Origin: Achatina immaculata
Taxonomy: Eukaryota > Mollusca > Gastropoda > Stylommatophora > Achatinidae
Reading direction: 5' to 3'
Length of the DNA stretch: 64,000 bases
Assembly: GCA_009760885.1 (NCBI GenBank)
Contig: CM019704.1
Location: 16,724,929-16,788,928, forward strand
Below, piece by piece: positions 10,850 to 22,351 of this stretch (positions within the stretch are counted from its first letter, which is position 1; each line of letters starts with the position of its first letter). A program made the position numbers and the translations under genes. Below the pieces are notes generated by a model. That model was not told the DNA's origin. It was given only the letters and a program-made list of their open reading frames with translations, and did not search any database.

Positions 10850-11635
10850 GTGGAAGTTGGGGGAGGGGAGAAACAACATACAGGTAGTTGGGGGTGGGGG
10901 GGGGGGAGAGAAACAACATACAGGTAGCTGGGGGTGGGGGGGAGAGAAACAACATAAAGGTAGCTGGGGGTGGGGGGGGGAGAAACAACATACAGGTAGC
11001 TGGGGGAGGGGAGAAACAACATACACGTAGCTGGGTGGAGGGGAGAGAAACAACATACAGGTAGCTGGGGGTGTGGGGAGAGAAACAACATACAGGTAGC
11101 TGGGGGTGGGGGGGAGAGAAACAACATACAGGTAGCTGGGGGTGAGGGGGGGAGAGAAACAACATACAGGTAGCTGGGGGTGGGGGGGAGAGAAACAACA
11201 TACAGGTAGCTGGGGGTGGGGGGGGGAGAGAAACAACATACAGGTAGCTGGGGGTGGGGGAGAAACAACATACAGGTAGCTGGGGGTGGGGGGGAGAGAA
11301 ACAACATACAGGTAGCTGGGGGTGGGGGGGGGAGAGAAACACATACAGGTAGCTGGGGGTGGGGGGAGAAACAACATACAGGTAGCTGGGGTGGAGGGAG
11401 AAACAACACACAGGTAGCTGGGGGTGGGGGAGAAACAACACACAGGTAGCTAGGGGTGGGGGGAGAAACAATACACAGGTAGCTAGGGGTGGGGGGAGAA
11501 ACAACACACAGGTAGCTGGGGGTGGGGGAGAAACAACACACAGGTAGCTAGGGGTGGGGGGAGAAACAACACACAGGTAGCTAGGGGTGGGGGAGAAACA
11601 ACACACAGGTACCTGAGGGTGGGGGAGAAGAGATA
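10850..11635. repeat. G-rich ~36-bp minisatellite, ~20 copies
   Basis: The unit is AGAAACAACATACAGGTAGC plus TGGGGGTG and a variable G-run of 4 to 9. The right part uses ACACAGGTAGCTA variants, so two subfamilies are block-ordered. Plus-strand G-runs in every unit make a strand-asymmetric G-quadruplex-prone array. Minus-strand frames of 238-266 codons (SYLYVVSLPPTP-type repeats) are repeat translation only. Confidence 0.96.
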
Positions 11636-11711
11636 AATACTCCAGAATAAGGATTATAAATACACTAAATACGGTGAGCTAATAGACGAGCCCAGGGTGA
11701 GGGGGCAGGGA

Positions 11712-11754
11712 GATGCAAGGGAGAGGGAGAGAGAGAGAGGGAGAGAGAGAGAGG

Positions 11755-11790
<36 letters not shown>

Positions 11791-11838
11791 GAGGGAGAGA
11801 GAGAGAGGGAGAGAGAGAGAGGGAGAGAGAGAGAGAGA
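11712..11838. repeat. (GA)n / (GGGAGAGA)n microsatellite
   Basis: A 127-bp pure purine tract with periodic GGGAGAGAGAGA interruptions. Confidence 0.95.
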
Positions 11839-11989
11839 ACAAGAGAGTGAGATACGCCAGAAGAGAGCAGCGCCAGCTATAAATGTGTTGTCTTTCACTT
11901 ACGGCCAGACGGGAAGCCCAAGAGGGGTGGAGGGGCCAGAAACAGCAATGAGCTGTCTTGTCTTGCCTTTGTCTTTGTCTTGTCTTGTT

Positions 11990-12190
11990 CCTCGTTGAGG
12001 GGACAAACAGACGTCTTGACAGGGCTCGACGATTTGTTTCATATAATGGGATATTTAATGCTTCTGTAGTTTCCTCTCTCCATCTCCTTCGTTGGTGCCT
12101 TCTTCTTCTCTTACCTTCAAATCTTAGTGTGAATGTTGTCTGTGATATACTGTCTGGTGGTAACCGTGTAACATGGCCAAACTTTGACTT
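11990..12190 (-). mobile_element. LINE Z fragment (RT C-terminal end)
   Basis: The minus-strand frame reads KFGHVTRLPPDSISQTTF, then RWREETTEALNIPL and a Lys/Arg-rich tail. This matches the order of the plus-strand fragment at 1325-1640 (WFGHATRL...). 5'-truncated; the frame then runs into unrelated (GA)n DNA at ~11840. Confidence 0.7.
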
Positions 12191-12605
12191 GCAAGTCAGT
12201 GAGAAGAATAAAATCATTTATGTGGGCAGTCAAGAGTTCGTGCCTTTTGTGTTCACACACGAAACCTGCTGGCTGGTGTTCTGTATCAGGTCTACCCTCT
12301 CCCAAAAAAGACCCTAAAGTCAGATCACCGCAGGTAGAACCCGAAACATTTTACAACGAGCACCCAGGCAGTGAGAGTCAGGACTACTTCCAGGTCTCCA
12401 TTCGGTCAGCGACACCTGTTGCACCTACATCAGGGCCCGCATCTCCTGAGAGGGCCTCATATTTCCTCATATCTCACCAGAGAGGCACCTCTCCATGTGT
12501 TCGATGGGCAGCTCCCTAGCTCTTTTCTTGGCATCACTGCTGATATTTCTTTCTTTCTTTGCGTTTTTATTCTCATCTGACTGTCCTTATTGTTGTTTTC
12601 TCTAG
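12191..12605. other. Low-copy DNA upstream of a candidate splice acceptor
   Basis: A plus-strand open frame across ~12184-12519 (PKVRSPQVEPETFYNE...) has no recognisable domain. The last ~75 bases (12530-12605) are pyrimidine-rich with CTGAC and end in TTTTCTCTAG, the form of an intron 3' end. Confidence 0.35.
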
Positions 12606-12689
12606 ACCTGCAAACAGGTCGATGCCATGAAGATGTTGGAGCGCATTCACGGTGTGGAGTTCGGAGTGGGCTCCGGTTGTCTGCATTGA
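12606..12689 (+). other. Candidate orphan or terminal exon
   Basis: After a polypyrimidine tract and TTTTCTCTAG, the frame reads TCKQVDAMKMLERIHGVEF then GVGSGCLH and TGA at 12687-12689. Codon choice is GC-rich in third positions (GTC, GCC, AAG, GAG, CGC, CAC, TTC, TCC), unlike the AT-rich surroundings. That is what one would expect of a real or recently dead exon. I do not recognise the protein. No donor-bearing partner exon was identified, so a pseudogene piece or chance is possible. Confidence 0.3.
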
Positions 12690-12714
12690 AGACCCTGACT
12701 ATGGTCAGTCTCTA

Positions 12715-12860
12715 CAACTATAGGGGGAAGGGGAGAGCCTTTTCCTACTAGTTAAGCTGAGTCTGTTGCTAGGAGCACCAACGATGCGGTGGAACAGGGT
12801 CTTGATCAGGGCTGTTTCGCTAGCGTCGATAGCACTGTCGTCAATCTATTACAGTTGTCT
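12715..12860 (-). mobile_element. Family A SINE-like repeat, fragment (copy A8)
   Basis: On the minus strand it reads CGCTAGCGA, then TGATCAAGACCCTGT, then a TTGGTGCTCCTAGCAACAG segment, in the same order as the other copies. Only the 5' half remains and the (GAA)n tail is lost. Confidence 0.7.
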
Positions 12861-13469
12861 TTTTCTCTTATTAAGATTCTTTAGCTATCTCCTCCTCCTC
12901 TTCTTCTTCTTCTTATTTTCTCTCCCCCTCCCTCCCTACTTTACCCATGATCCAAGAACGAGTGTCCAAACACAATCACAGAGTTCTAAGAAGTAGAGAG
13001 GTAAAGCACAAGTTCTTGTGTCAAGTTCTCTTGTGATTACATACTACAAAAAAGTACCATTTCTCTCTCTCTCTCTCTCTTTCTCTCTCTCACACACACA
13101 CAAACATACGCTTACACACATACTGTGTGTGTCTGGGCGTATGAGCGCTCACTTATAAGCGTGTTTCTATTTTCAAAACTGTCAAAGAAACGAACAGGAA
13201 AGGATAAAGCACGAACAGACTATTTTTTGCAGAAGTTCTAACACAGAAGAGTCAGAATTATCCCGAATTCCTGATGAACGAGCTTGTAAAATATGAAATG
13301 TATCACGTATATTCATCGTGCTAATTCTTTTCTTTATAAACATCTCCGGCGGACTTTCATGAGTAATGAGTTCATCTTGGATCAGTAAGTCTGTGAGATA
13401 ATTTACGACTGTTTGAACGGCAAGTGACTGATAATGAAAGATGTAGACAAATATTTGTAATCAAACTTT

Positions 13470-13501
<32 letters not shown>

Positions 13502-15340
13502 AAACTGCAAATAAGGCTAAAACGAAAAGGAAAAAAACGCACACACAAAAAAAGTAAGAAATTTGAAAAGTTAGACAGAAGAAGAACACACATCAGTAAC
13601 ACAACAAGATAAAAAGTTGATAACCAGTGTCGTCTGCAACGAGAAAAGATGAACACCACTGATAAACCTAAAAGAAATTGAACGTTCAAAAACAAAAAAA
13701 CAAATGAAGAAAGGATAACTCTGGCGTGCCACTCACAAAACTATACGCTTCACTGAGAACGCGGAAAGACAAACGATCTTTGACAAGATAACAACACAAA
13801 GAAAAGCCAACATTCTCCCAAGAAACACAACAAACTGAAAAACACTGAGCAGAATTGTTAAAAACAAGAAATACATGATAAAATACTGCATTGCATTCAT
13901 TATGTTACATAAAACGTTATTAAAAATATATACATAAATGAAAAACTGCCTCTACAGACAAAAAACATTAAAAAACGAAAAAAAAAAACAAAAGAATATT
14001 CTTAAATTTAACAACAAAACATTAGCTCTAAAAATTAATAAGAAGGTACAAATTTTACAGCACAAACGAAAACCGCAACGAAACAAAACACTACCAGGTA
14101 GCACACGGAAACGCAAAAACTTACTTTGAGAATAATGAAATCCATCTCCTATAAACAAACGGCAAATGTTGGGGCGCCAGTGTGCTCATGAAGTTCAGCA
14201 ACTCCGACGAATCCAAAGTCCAGATGTAGGCACGCGTTAAAGCCCTTTTACCACGCTGAAGCTATGTTGTACATAATTTACCGTAGGTAATATCTGTTTA
14301 TTTTCATGCGGAATCCTCTGAAATGCATCTCGGTCTATGCACTGTAAAGACCCTGCTTCATATCCAGCGCTAAATGCAAGAACACTAATCACTTGCTCCC
14401 TGCATTTTCCAGATCAAAATGATCTCCCTTCGGTAGCCCGTAGCCAAACATGGCTTACAGAACGGACATTCAGACAGCTCTATTTTATGATAAACTTTTC
14501 AAGCTGCTGATTATTTGTGCTGGCTCAGCAACTCTTCCAATGTAGAACACGACGCGCAACTTCGTAAACACTTCGTCCACTGAAATAAGGAACTTTGTTC
14601 GCCAATTTAAGAAGGGAACAAAACGACCCAGAGGTTCTTCAGTACTTAACTGTCAACATAACTGTGACACAAATGTGATAAATTGTGACACAAATGTGAC
14701 AGATTTATATACCACGCCACACAACTCGATGCCGGAATGTGACAGTACAAATGTAAACACGCAATATATTTTTTTAATCAAATAATAAAAACTATGATCC
14801 TGTAACGTCTCCAGAGGCAACAAGATGAGTCCAAGAATATTCTGGACGGGTGTAGCTAGATCCTACTAACTCCATCTTCTAGAAAGTACACAACTCCCGC
14901 CTACAGTACATAAATCTCCTAATCAAGCTGCCTGTCAGAGAAACGATTCTCCACTTTAAAAGACAGGATCTATTTTTGAATGTCTAGGAACAAAAAATGT
15001 AGATCACCCTCAGGCAAAGAAACAACTGATTAAAAAAAAAAAATCCCCGGCATCAGAAGAAGGCAATTTAGCGGACAGTCAAGTATACAGGCAATTTCAA
15101 TGCATCCGCAGACAGCATTGCTTGGCCACTGGAGTAAATTAGACCAAGAATAAATGGCAAGGATTAAGGTAGATAAACGGTGACGCTTCTGGTTTAGTGT
15201 GCGTGGTCTCGCTTCTCTTTAGCCTCAATTTTCAGTGTTGATAAGCTGGTCGAGGAGAAGTGGAGGTCTCCTGTAATCTGGTGAAGGCTCCACACTTTTC
15301 CGTCAGCCGGATTTCCCACTGCCTTTTTTTTTTTTTTAAG
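12861..15340. other. 2.5 kb of low-copy AT-rich DNA
   Basis: Contains (CT)n/(CA)n at ~13061-13105, (AAC)n at 13471-13502 and a short direct repeat (GTGACACAAATGTGA, twice) at ~14663-14702. No coding potential beyond 75 codons and no element termini recognised. Confidence 0.45.
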
Positions 15341-15344
15341 CTTA

Positions 15345-15965
15345 ACTCAAGGAGTCTAGAAAGAGGAGAAAGCAGGGCAAGTCTAGAAAGAGGAGTAAGC
15401 AAGGCAAGTATAGAAAAAGAAAGCAGGGCAAGTATAGAAAGAGGAGAAAACAGGCAAGTCTAGAAAGAGGATAAAGCAGAACCAGTCTAGAAAGAGGAGG
15501 AAGCAGAACAAGTCTAGAAAGAGGAGAAAGCAGGACAAGTAAAGAAAGAGGAGAAACCAGGGCAAGTCTAGAAAGAGGATAAAGCAAGACAAGTCTAGAA
15601 AGAGGTGAAAACAGGGCAAGGCTAGAAAGAGGAGAAAATACGGCGTCTAGAAAAGGGAGAAAACAGGGCAAGTCTAGAAAGAGTAGAAACCAGGGTAAGA
15701 CTAGAAAGAGGAGAAAGCAAGGCAAGTCTAGAAAGAGGAGAAAGCAAGCCAAGTCTAGAAAAAGGAGAAAGCAGGGCAAGTCCAGAAAGCGAGGCAAGTC
15801 TAAAAAGAGTAGAAAGCAGGGCAAGTCTAGAAAGTGGAGAAAGAAGAGCAACTTAAAAAGTGGAGAAAGCGAGGCAAGTCTAAAAACAGTAGAAAGCAGG
15901 GCAAGTCTAGAAAGTGGAGAAAGCAGAGCAAGTTAAAAAGTGGAGAAAGCAAGGCAACTGCTAAA
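15345..15965. repeat. 27-bp minisatellite, ~22 copies
   Basis: The unit is AAGTCTAGAAAGAGGAGAAA plus GCAGGGC. It is plus-strand purine-rich and contains TCTAGA. The right third has shortened and rearranged units. The 169-codon minus frame (LLFLDLPCF) is repeat translation. Confidence 0.96.
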
Positions 15966-16009
15966 ACAAACACTGGAAAGGGCAAACTCTTTCAGATACT
16001 GAAACTATA

Positions 16010-17436
16010 AAAAAAAGGGGGATAAATGCCACTTTGATACAAGCTGCCAGATAATCATCCATGAGCAGATTAATATGTGATGGAAGTATTATTCTAATCT
16101 TCTTGAGATCCAATCTTCATTCGTTAAAAAAAAAAAAATCAGTCAAAACAGAGATCTAGGCTGTGTCAAGGCCAGATGGGAAATTATTGTTTCTGCTGTC
16201 GGAGATTTCTAATCTTCTTTGAATCCACATGCACACAAAGTTCAAGAATGGAAGTTCCTTTTTTCTTTCTTTTGTAAATGCGCTCAGGCACCTAAACTAA
16301 AGAACACATCCTGTAAAACTGCATCTACTACGAAACAATGAGACGTATCTACTGGCCTCATAAAACGGCCCAGGGAGCTAAAATCTACGACGGAACTACA
16401 TATACTGGAATATACAGGAACTACAGAAAAACAGTATCAAAGATGCAGAACTGCAGATATAGCAGTAAAAGTGTAGAAAGAAGAAGAAGAAGATCTTCAT
16501 ACGAAATAAATAACCGAAGTGCCCTGACATGTGTCAAAGCACTGAGAAAAGACCGGCATATGTTTCCCACGAGTTTTTGTTCATAATATCCCCTATAAAT
16601 AGAATTAGGGGGTTTCTCAATGACTGGGTGCCAAACGTGCAACAGAAACGTAGGCCTATGGAAATTATAAATCAGTGATAAGAATGATACTTCTACTATA
16701 TTTATAACATGGGGTGAATTTTCCGCACCGGTTTCCTATAACGCACCATACAGGAACGGCATCAGACAGAGAAATAATTCTATTGGCCACGCACAAGAAG
16801 GCAAGAGAGTATAATATTTTCTGCAGACTCAGCAAAACAAGGTCCTTTTTTTTTTACTATTTTTAAAACTTTTTTTAAAAACTTTTAAAATTCTTTACAC
16901 CGACCCCCCCCCCCCCCCCCCCCTCCAGACAGAGCCTGGCACGAGAACAAACTACAGCGGAAAAACCCTCAAGTTATTGACATGGATATTGTCTGGAGAG
17001 GCCTGCAACCTGACATTTACAGGAGCTGATCAATTGCAGGGAGAACATGGCGATCTATGTGAAACATTCACGTGAACATTTTATCACCATGGCTTCCTAG
17101 CATAACATATAACCATACAAGAAATCACACGCCAGCTGAAAAAAAAAAAACAAGAAAAGATCCAAAGTATTTCAGTTATCCAGGAACGACAAGGACAGCA
17201 ACAAATTACTCGGCAGCTGCTGTTTGTCCTAAAAGTGAGGAGTCATAGGTCATATATCTCGCAAAATGTCAACTAAACATTGTTGACATGCGCGATTCTC
17301 ACATCATCGCTTCATAAAATAAGACTTTGACTGGATATGTTCAATTTCTAAAAGTTCAGAAAGAGAACAGGCTGATATATATATATATACGAAATGAAAT
17401 TCTAAGGAATGCATACTTGTAACTAAAAAAAAAAAA
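16010..17436 (+). repeat. Copy 1 of a ~1.43-kb direct tandem duplication
   Basis: Starts at an A-run/G-run (AAAAAAAAGGGGG) before GATAAATGCCACTTTG (16021) and runs to GCATACTTGTAACTAAAA (~17428). Everything is repeated in copy 2 with an offset of ~1427 bp. It contains an 82-codon frame at 16338, a C-run (16904-16922), poly-A and (TA)n. Inside the frame, a stretch around AACTGCAGATATAG resembles 31788-31801. Neither the frame nor the unit is recognisable as a gene or element. Confidence 0.97.
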
Positions 17437-18850
17437 GGGGGGGGGGGGATAAATGCCACTTTGATACAAGCTGCCAGATAATCATCCATGAGCAGATTAA
17501 TATGTGATGGAAGTATTATTCTAATCTTCTTGAGATCCAATCTTCATTCGTTAAAAAAAAAAAATCAGTCAAAACAGAGATCTAGGCTGTGTCAAGGCCA
17601 GATGGGAAATTATTGTTTCTGCTGTCGGAGATTTCTAATCTTCTTTGAATCCACATGCACACAAAGTTCAAGACTGGAAGTTCCTTTTTTCTTTCTTTTG
17701 CAAATGCGCTCAGGCACCTAAACTAAAGAACACATCCTGTAAAACTGCATCTACTACGAAACAATGAGACGTATCTACTGGCCTCATAAAACGGCCCAGG
17801 GAGCTAAAATCTACGACGGAACTACATATACTGGAATATACAGGAACTACAGAAAAACAGTATCAAAGATGCAGAACTGCAGATATAGCAGTAAAAGTGT
17901 AGAAAGAAGAAGAAGAAGATCTTCATACGAAATAAATAACCGAAGTGCCCTGACATGTGTCAAAGCACTGAGAAAAGACCGGCATATGTTTCCCACGAGT
18001 TTTTGTTCATAATATCCCCTATAAATAGAATTAGGGGGTTTCTCAATGACTGGGTGCCAAACGTGCAACAGAAACGTAGGCCTATGGAAATTATAAATCA
18101 GTGATAAGAATGATACTTCTACTATATTTATAACATGGGGTGAATTTTCCGCACCGGTTTCCTATAACGCACCATACAGGAACGGCATCAGACAGAGAAA
18201 TAATTCTATTGGCCACGCACAAGAAGGCAAGAGAGTATAATATTTTCTGCAGACTCAGCAAAACAAGGTCCTTTTTTTTTTACTATTTTTAAAACTTTTT
18301 TTAAAACTTTTAAAATTCTTTACACCGACCCCCCCCCCCCCCCCTCCAGACAGAGCCTGGCACGAGAACAAACTACAGCGGAAAAACCCTCAAGTTATTG
18401 ACATGGATATTGTCTGGAGAGGCCTGCAACCTGACATTTACAGGAGCTGATCAATTGCAGGGAGAACATGGCGATCTATGTGAAACATTCACGTGAACAT
18501 TTTATCACCATGGCTTCCTAGCATAACATATAACCATACAAGAAATCACACGCCAGCTGAAAAAAAAAAAACAAGAAAAGATCCAAAGTATTTCAGTTAT
18601 CCAGGAACGACAAGGACAGCAACAAATTACTCGGCAGCTGCTGTTTGTCCTAAAAGTGAGGAGTCATAGGTCATATATCTCGCAAAATGTCAACTAAACA
18701 TTGTTGACATGCGCGATTCTCACATCATCGCTTCATAAAATAAGACTTTGACTGGATATGTTCAATTTCTAAAAGTTCAGAAAGAGAACAGGCTGATATA
18801 TATATATATACGAAATGAAATTCTAAGGAATGCATACTTGTAACTAAAAA
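17437..18850 (+). repeat. Copy 2 of the ~1.43-kb tandem duplication
   Basis: The A-run/G-run junction precedes GATAAATGCCACTTTG at 17448; the copy ends at ~18850 (GCATACTTGTAACTAAAA). By eye only a handful of differences exist: one A/C change in CAAGA(A/C)TGGAAG, one T/C change in TTTTG(T/C)AAATG, and length changes in A-, T- and C-runs. Identity is therefore above 99 percent. The 82-codon frame recurs unchanged at 17764. Confidence 0.97.
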
Positions 18851-20725
18851 GAATACAAAAAAAATGAAAGGCAAAACTGACAACTCACTTAATATTTACA
18901 CGTATAATAAGTATAACATGACTATTCCATATCAATGAATTTAAAGGACACAAACTGGCATTTCGGAGAACACAAACTAGCATCCAATGGATGTAGAATG
19001 ATAAGTGAGTAAATACGGGTGGCGGCTGAAGGTTATAGATAGCTCAAGGAATGCGCACAGGTAATCCAGAAGATATTAACTCTGGCGATCCAGAAAACGC
19101 GAACTGACAATTCAAACAATACAAACTGATAAATAAAAGAATGTATAAACCAATGGCGGCGCTGAGATTCTTCCAGGAAACAGGTACACTTGTATTGTCA
19201 TTCGCTTTGCCTGTGGTACTTTCAGATGTGCCGGTTTTCTCATACACAATATTCGGTATTTTATCCATTTTAAAAAAAAAATGTACACTTGAACACGGTT
19301 TTAAAAGCACCGATGGTAATTAAATGTTCGCGTCACATTTCTTTTTACCGTATATTTCCTACGAGATTTCTATTTAGAGAATGCTCACACATTAAGCCGA
19401 AGTCCAAACTGGCTGATTCCCCTTCTTGTAAACTGAGCATCATCAATCTACTGGTCTGAGTACCCTCCAACCGATTTCCTGAGTTTTTTTTGGTTTTTTT
19501 TTTTTCAATAATATAATATTATAAACCGGCCGGTAACCGACAACTTTCAAAACTTTCGGTTTTTCTCGTTTTTTTTTTTTCCTTCTTTTTTTTTATCGGT
19601 AATTTACAGGTAGTTGTCGGTTAACGCGATCACTGAAATTCAAGGAATATAAAGTGAAAATTCGATAAATAAAACGGGCAATCCAAAGAATACTAATGGT
19701 CGGTTCACAAAAGAAGCAGCGAATAGGAGTTATACACATTTTGTGCTGGGTCTAAAACTGAAACTTTTATCTGCATTTGATCCTGCATTCGGCACACAGT
19801 GCGAGCAGCAACTGAGGGCCGAAAGTTAGTAAACTGCTGGACATAAAGCGAACGAATGCCAACATAGCTTGAAATAGAGGTGAAAAATCAACTCCGGGGT
19901 TAAGCAAATGACACATTAATTACACGCGTCCATGAGTGTGAGCGCACGGAATTAATCCGTCCTTTTCGATCTACATCTAATTAAGTCCATGCACGTGCAT
20001 CAACTGTTGCGTGTGTGGTTGAAAATAGTGAATAGAAGTATCGATCCAGCTGGCGATGGCATTACTTTACGAGAAGCGAATACAACAGAATGTGGATCGA
20101 TATTCCTTGACTAGAAAACCCGATAACAACCATGGCATGCCAGCCAGAAAACGGCTGTCATAATATGCCCTAATATGTGGCCATTTCCTGCAGCTCAGTC
20201 TGACTTTTAAGTACTGTTGGTCGTAAGAGCGGGGTTTAACAATTCTAGTAAATGAAGTCATGTGCGAAATGACGTAACTTATAACCGTGACCACAAATAC
20301 CGCGTCCAGTCCGCAGCCAAGATGAGATACTATAGCTATATTGCTAGCTGGGAAGGACCATCATCCATGCACTCTGGACACATTCGTAGGTGCTATATAT
20401 CTTCTTCAATATCTCCCCTTCACCGTACAGTAACTGATAATACCCGTTCTTTGTTGGGTGGCTTTCTTGGCTGACCATCCGCCTGAAGCTCCTGATGAAT
20501 CGTTCATTTTTCGCCGAGCCAAGTTTCAGTCCCAGCTCTATGATCTTGAAGTCGACGCCGATTCGTAGTTGTCTGTGAAGTCCTTTCTTCGACCAGCTTC
20601 TCTATAAAAGTATGGATCTATATCTATAAAAGTACAGATAATACTGTTGTTCATAGTAAGAAATTTCGAACCTTCATGACATCGTTGAAGTTCATGTTCC
20701 ATTCTTGATGCTTTTAGTTTGTTTC
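18851..20725. other. 1.9 kb low-copy DNA with one small hairpin
   Basis: TAACCGACAACT at ~19533 and its complement AGTTGTCGGTTA at ~19613 enclose a T-rich loop of ~70 bp. A loose, very diverged 30-bp periodicity (CACAAACTGGCATT-like) is suspected at 18945-19130. No gene recognised. Confidence 0.4.
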
Positions 20726-20734
20726 GAGGTGTAA

Positions 20735-20770
<36 letters not shown>

Positions 20771-21115
20771 CCTTAAGTGCCCAGGGCACATGAGACTTCC
20801 GCAAGGGTTTTCCACAAATGCCTGTCTTTCGCCTTTTTTTCTGCTCTTGCCCAGGTGAGCCCTCTATTGCTCAACATCTTTTCTGTTGTTCTTCTCCATG
20901 TCTCTTTTGATCTACCCTTACTTCTGTTCCCCTGTGGTGTCCATCTTAGTGCTATTTTTGGTAGTGAGTTGTCAGTCATTCGGAGCACATGTCCCAACCA
21001 TCGCCAGCGTCTCTCCTCGATAATTGCTGTCAGTGGCTTCATCTGCATTTCTGCCAAAAAGATGTTATTTCTTATGGTGTTTGGCCAAACTATTCTAGGT
21101 GTAATACTTCTAATA
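20726..21115 (-). mobile_element. LINE Y fragment with (AG)n 3' tail
   Basis: The minus-strand frame contains WPNTIRNNIFLAEMQM, RWRWLGHVLRMTDNSLPKIA, LRWTPQGNRSKGRSKETWRR and a C-terminal SCALGT stop. It is the same family as 42889-43903. On the element strand, the stop is followed by GGTTCAGAG and directly by (AG)n (plus-strand TC run ~20736-20767). The other copy also has GGTTCAGAG after its stop, so the microsatellite looks like the element's tail. 5'-truncated. Confidence 0.88.
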
Positions 21116-21284
21116 TATACATAGATCAAGTTATTATACATTATATTTCTGAGCTTGTTCCAAATTTGTATCGTAACTAGAACATGATGGGATTGGGAAA
21201 TATGGGGTTGGAAAATATGGGGTAGAGATCATAGGGCCGTTGTCGTTTTCTTCTTAAAGATATTGAGGGCATGGCAGACCTAAT

Positions 21285-21545
21285 GGTTCCTGTATCGGTC
21301 TCTCATGCGGAAGTCAGTGGTTCAAGTGGTTACTGTGTAGGTCTCTCATGCAGAAGTCGGTGGTTCAAGTGGTTACTGTGCGGGTCTCTCGTGCGGAAGT
21401 GGTTCAAGTCCGATTGGATGCGCCCCTCTTACCCAGCTATAAAAATTAGCACAATGCTTCTTATGTAGGGATAGACATCCAGGCCAGGTGCTGATCACGT
21501 CACACTCTAGCGGTCCGTCACTTCAAGAAAAATATGGGCACTAAG
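21285..21545 (+). mobile_element. SINE1 copy with triplicated tRNA-like head
   Basis: Three successive ~43-bp partial units each hold GGTCTCTC(A/G)TGC and a GGTTCAAGT B-box-like motif (~21297-21410). A diverged SINE1 body follows: CAGGCCAGGTGCTGATCA, TCACACTCTAG, AAAATATGGGCACTAA. The body matches the complement of 51049-51304, so orientation is plus. Confidence 0.7.
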
Positions 21546-22350
21546 TTCTTCTATGATATAATATTGTCTACAGATACTACAAGACTCCATTGTTATATTA
21601 CTCTGCCAGTTGATAATACTGAAACTTTTGGCGATAAAAGAGTTCCATGATACATCTTATATTTCGGATCAGGCATGAGAAATTTGTTGTGTGTCGTCGT
21701 AGCCTGCCGCAAACACCAGGTTTATCAAAAGGCTCCACCATCAAGAGGGTTTCACAAGAGGGGGCACCTGGCTCCCATAGGTAGATCTGACACAGTCCCA
21801 TTGCTCCATGTATACTGCGAGAGAACTAGCACGGATTTCATGCTAAGATGCGTAAACTTTGAGCAAAGACTGTCTCTTCTGACGTATTACCGCATTGCGA
21901 ACAAAAGAATGAGATGAATCAATTAACGCAATGAATCAGTTAATGCAACTCAGTTCTGATAAGTTCTTCCTATCAAATATCCAAAAAGCCGTCGTTCGAA
22001 ACTGGGTATGATTATTTCACAACAGGAAGTTTTCAGAAAATCTCTTAATGATTTTCTTCTTTCCCCATACCACCTTCTTTTCAGACTTTTTCTTCATAGA
22101 ACAGGGGGTACCATTCTTTTCTCCACACAATTCTACTTTGGAACTTTTTTTCCCCACAACTTAACAGTATTTTCTTTTCTTTTCCCTTCATCTTACTTTC
22201 AATATTTTTCTCACTTTCATCATTTCATGATATCGATTAGCCCCGAAGACCTCTTTTAGAAAACAACATTCTACAATCGATGGTGATTCTTTCATTTTCA
22301 TGAATAGGATTAAGCGCTGTAACAAAGTGTCCATTCGGCAGCAAAACAGC
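21546..22350. other. Low-copy DNA
   Basis: T-rich at 22040-22220. No gene, repeat or element end recognised. Confidence 0.4.
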
Positions 22351-22351
22351 A

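Noticed and set aside
10721..11606. Overlapping 238-266-codon minus-strand frames rich in PPTPSYLYVV
   Set aside because: All three minus frames are open at once over the G-rich minisatellite, which is diagnostic of repeat translation rather than coding.
15342..15851. 169-codon LLFLDLPCF frame as a multi-pass membrane protein
   Set aside because: Translation of the 27-bp minisatellite; the other minus frames are also open.
16338..16586. 82-codon frame duplicated unchanged at 17764, taken as evidence of a duplicated gene
   Set aside because: Conservation follows from >99 percent identity of the whole 1.43-kb unit, including noncoding parts. No domain and no coding-specific constraint is visible.
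19533..19625. Small hairpin with T-rich loop as a microRNA precursor or MITE
   Set aside because: The stem is only ~12 bp, the loop is low complexity, and no second copy was seen.
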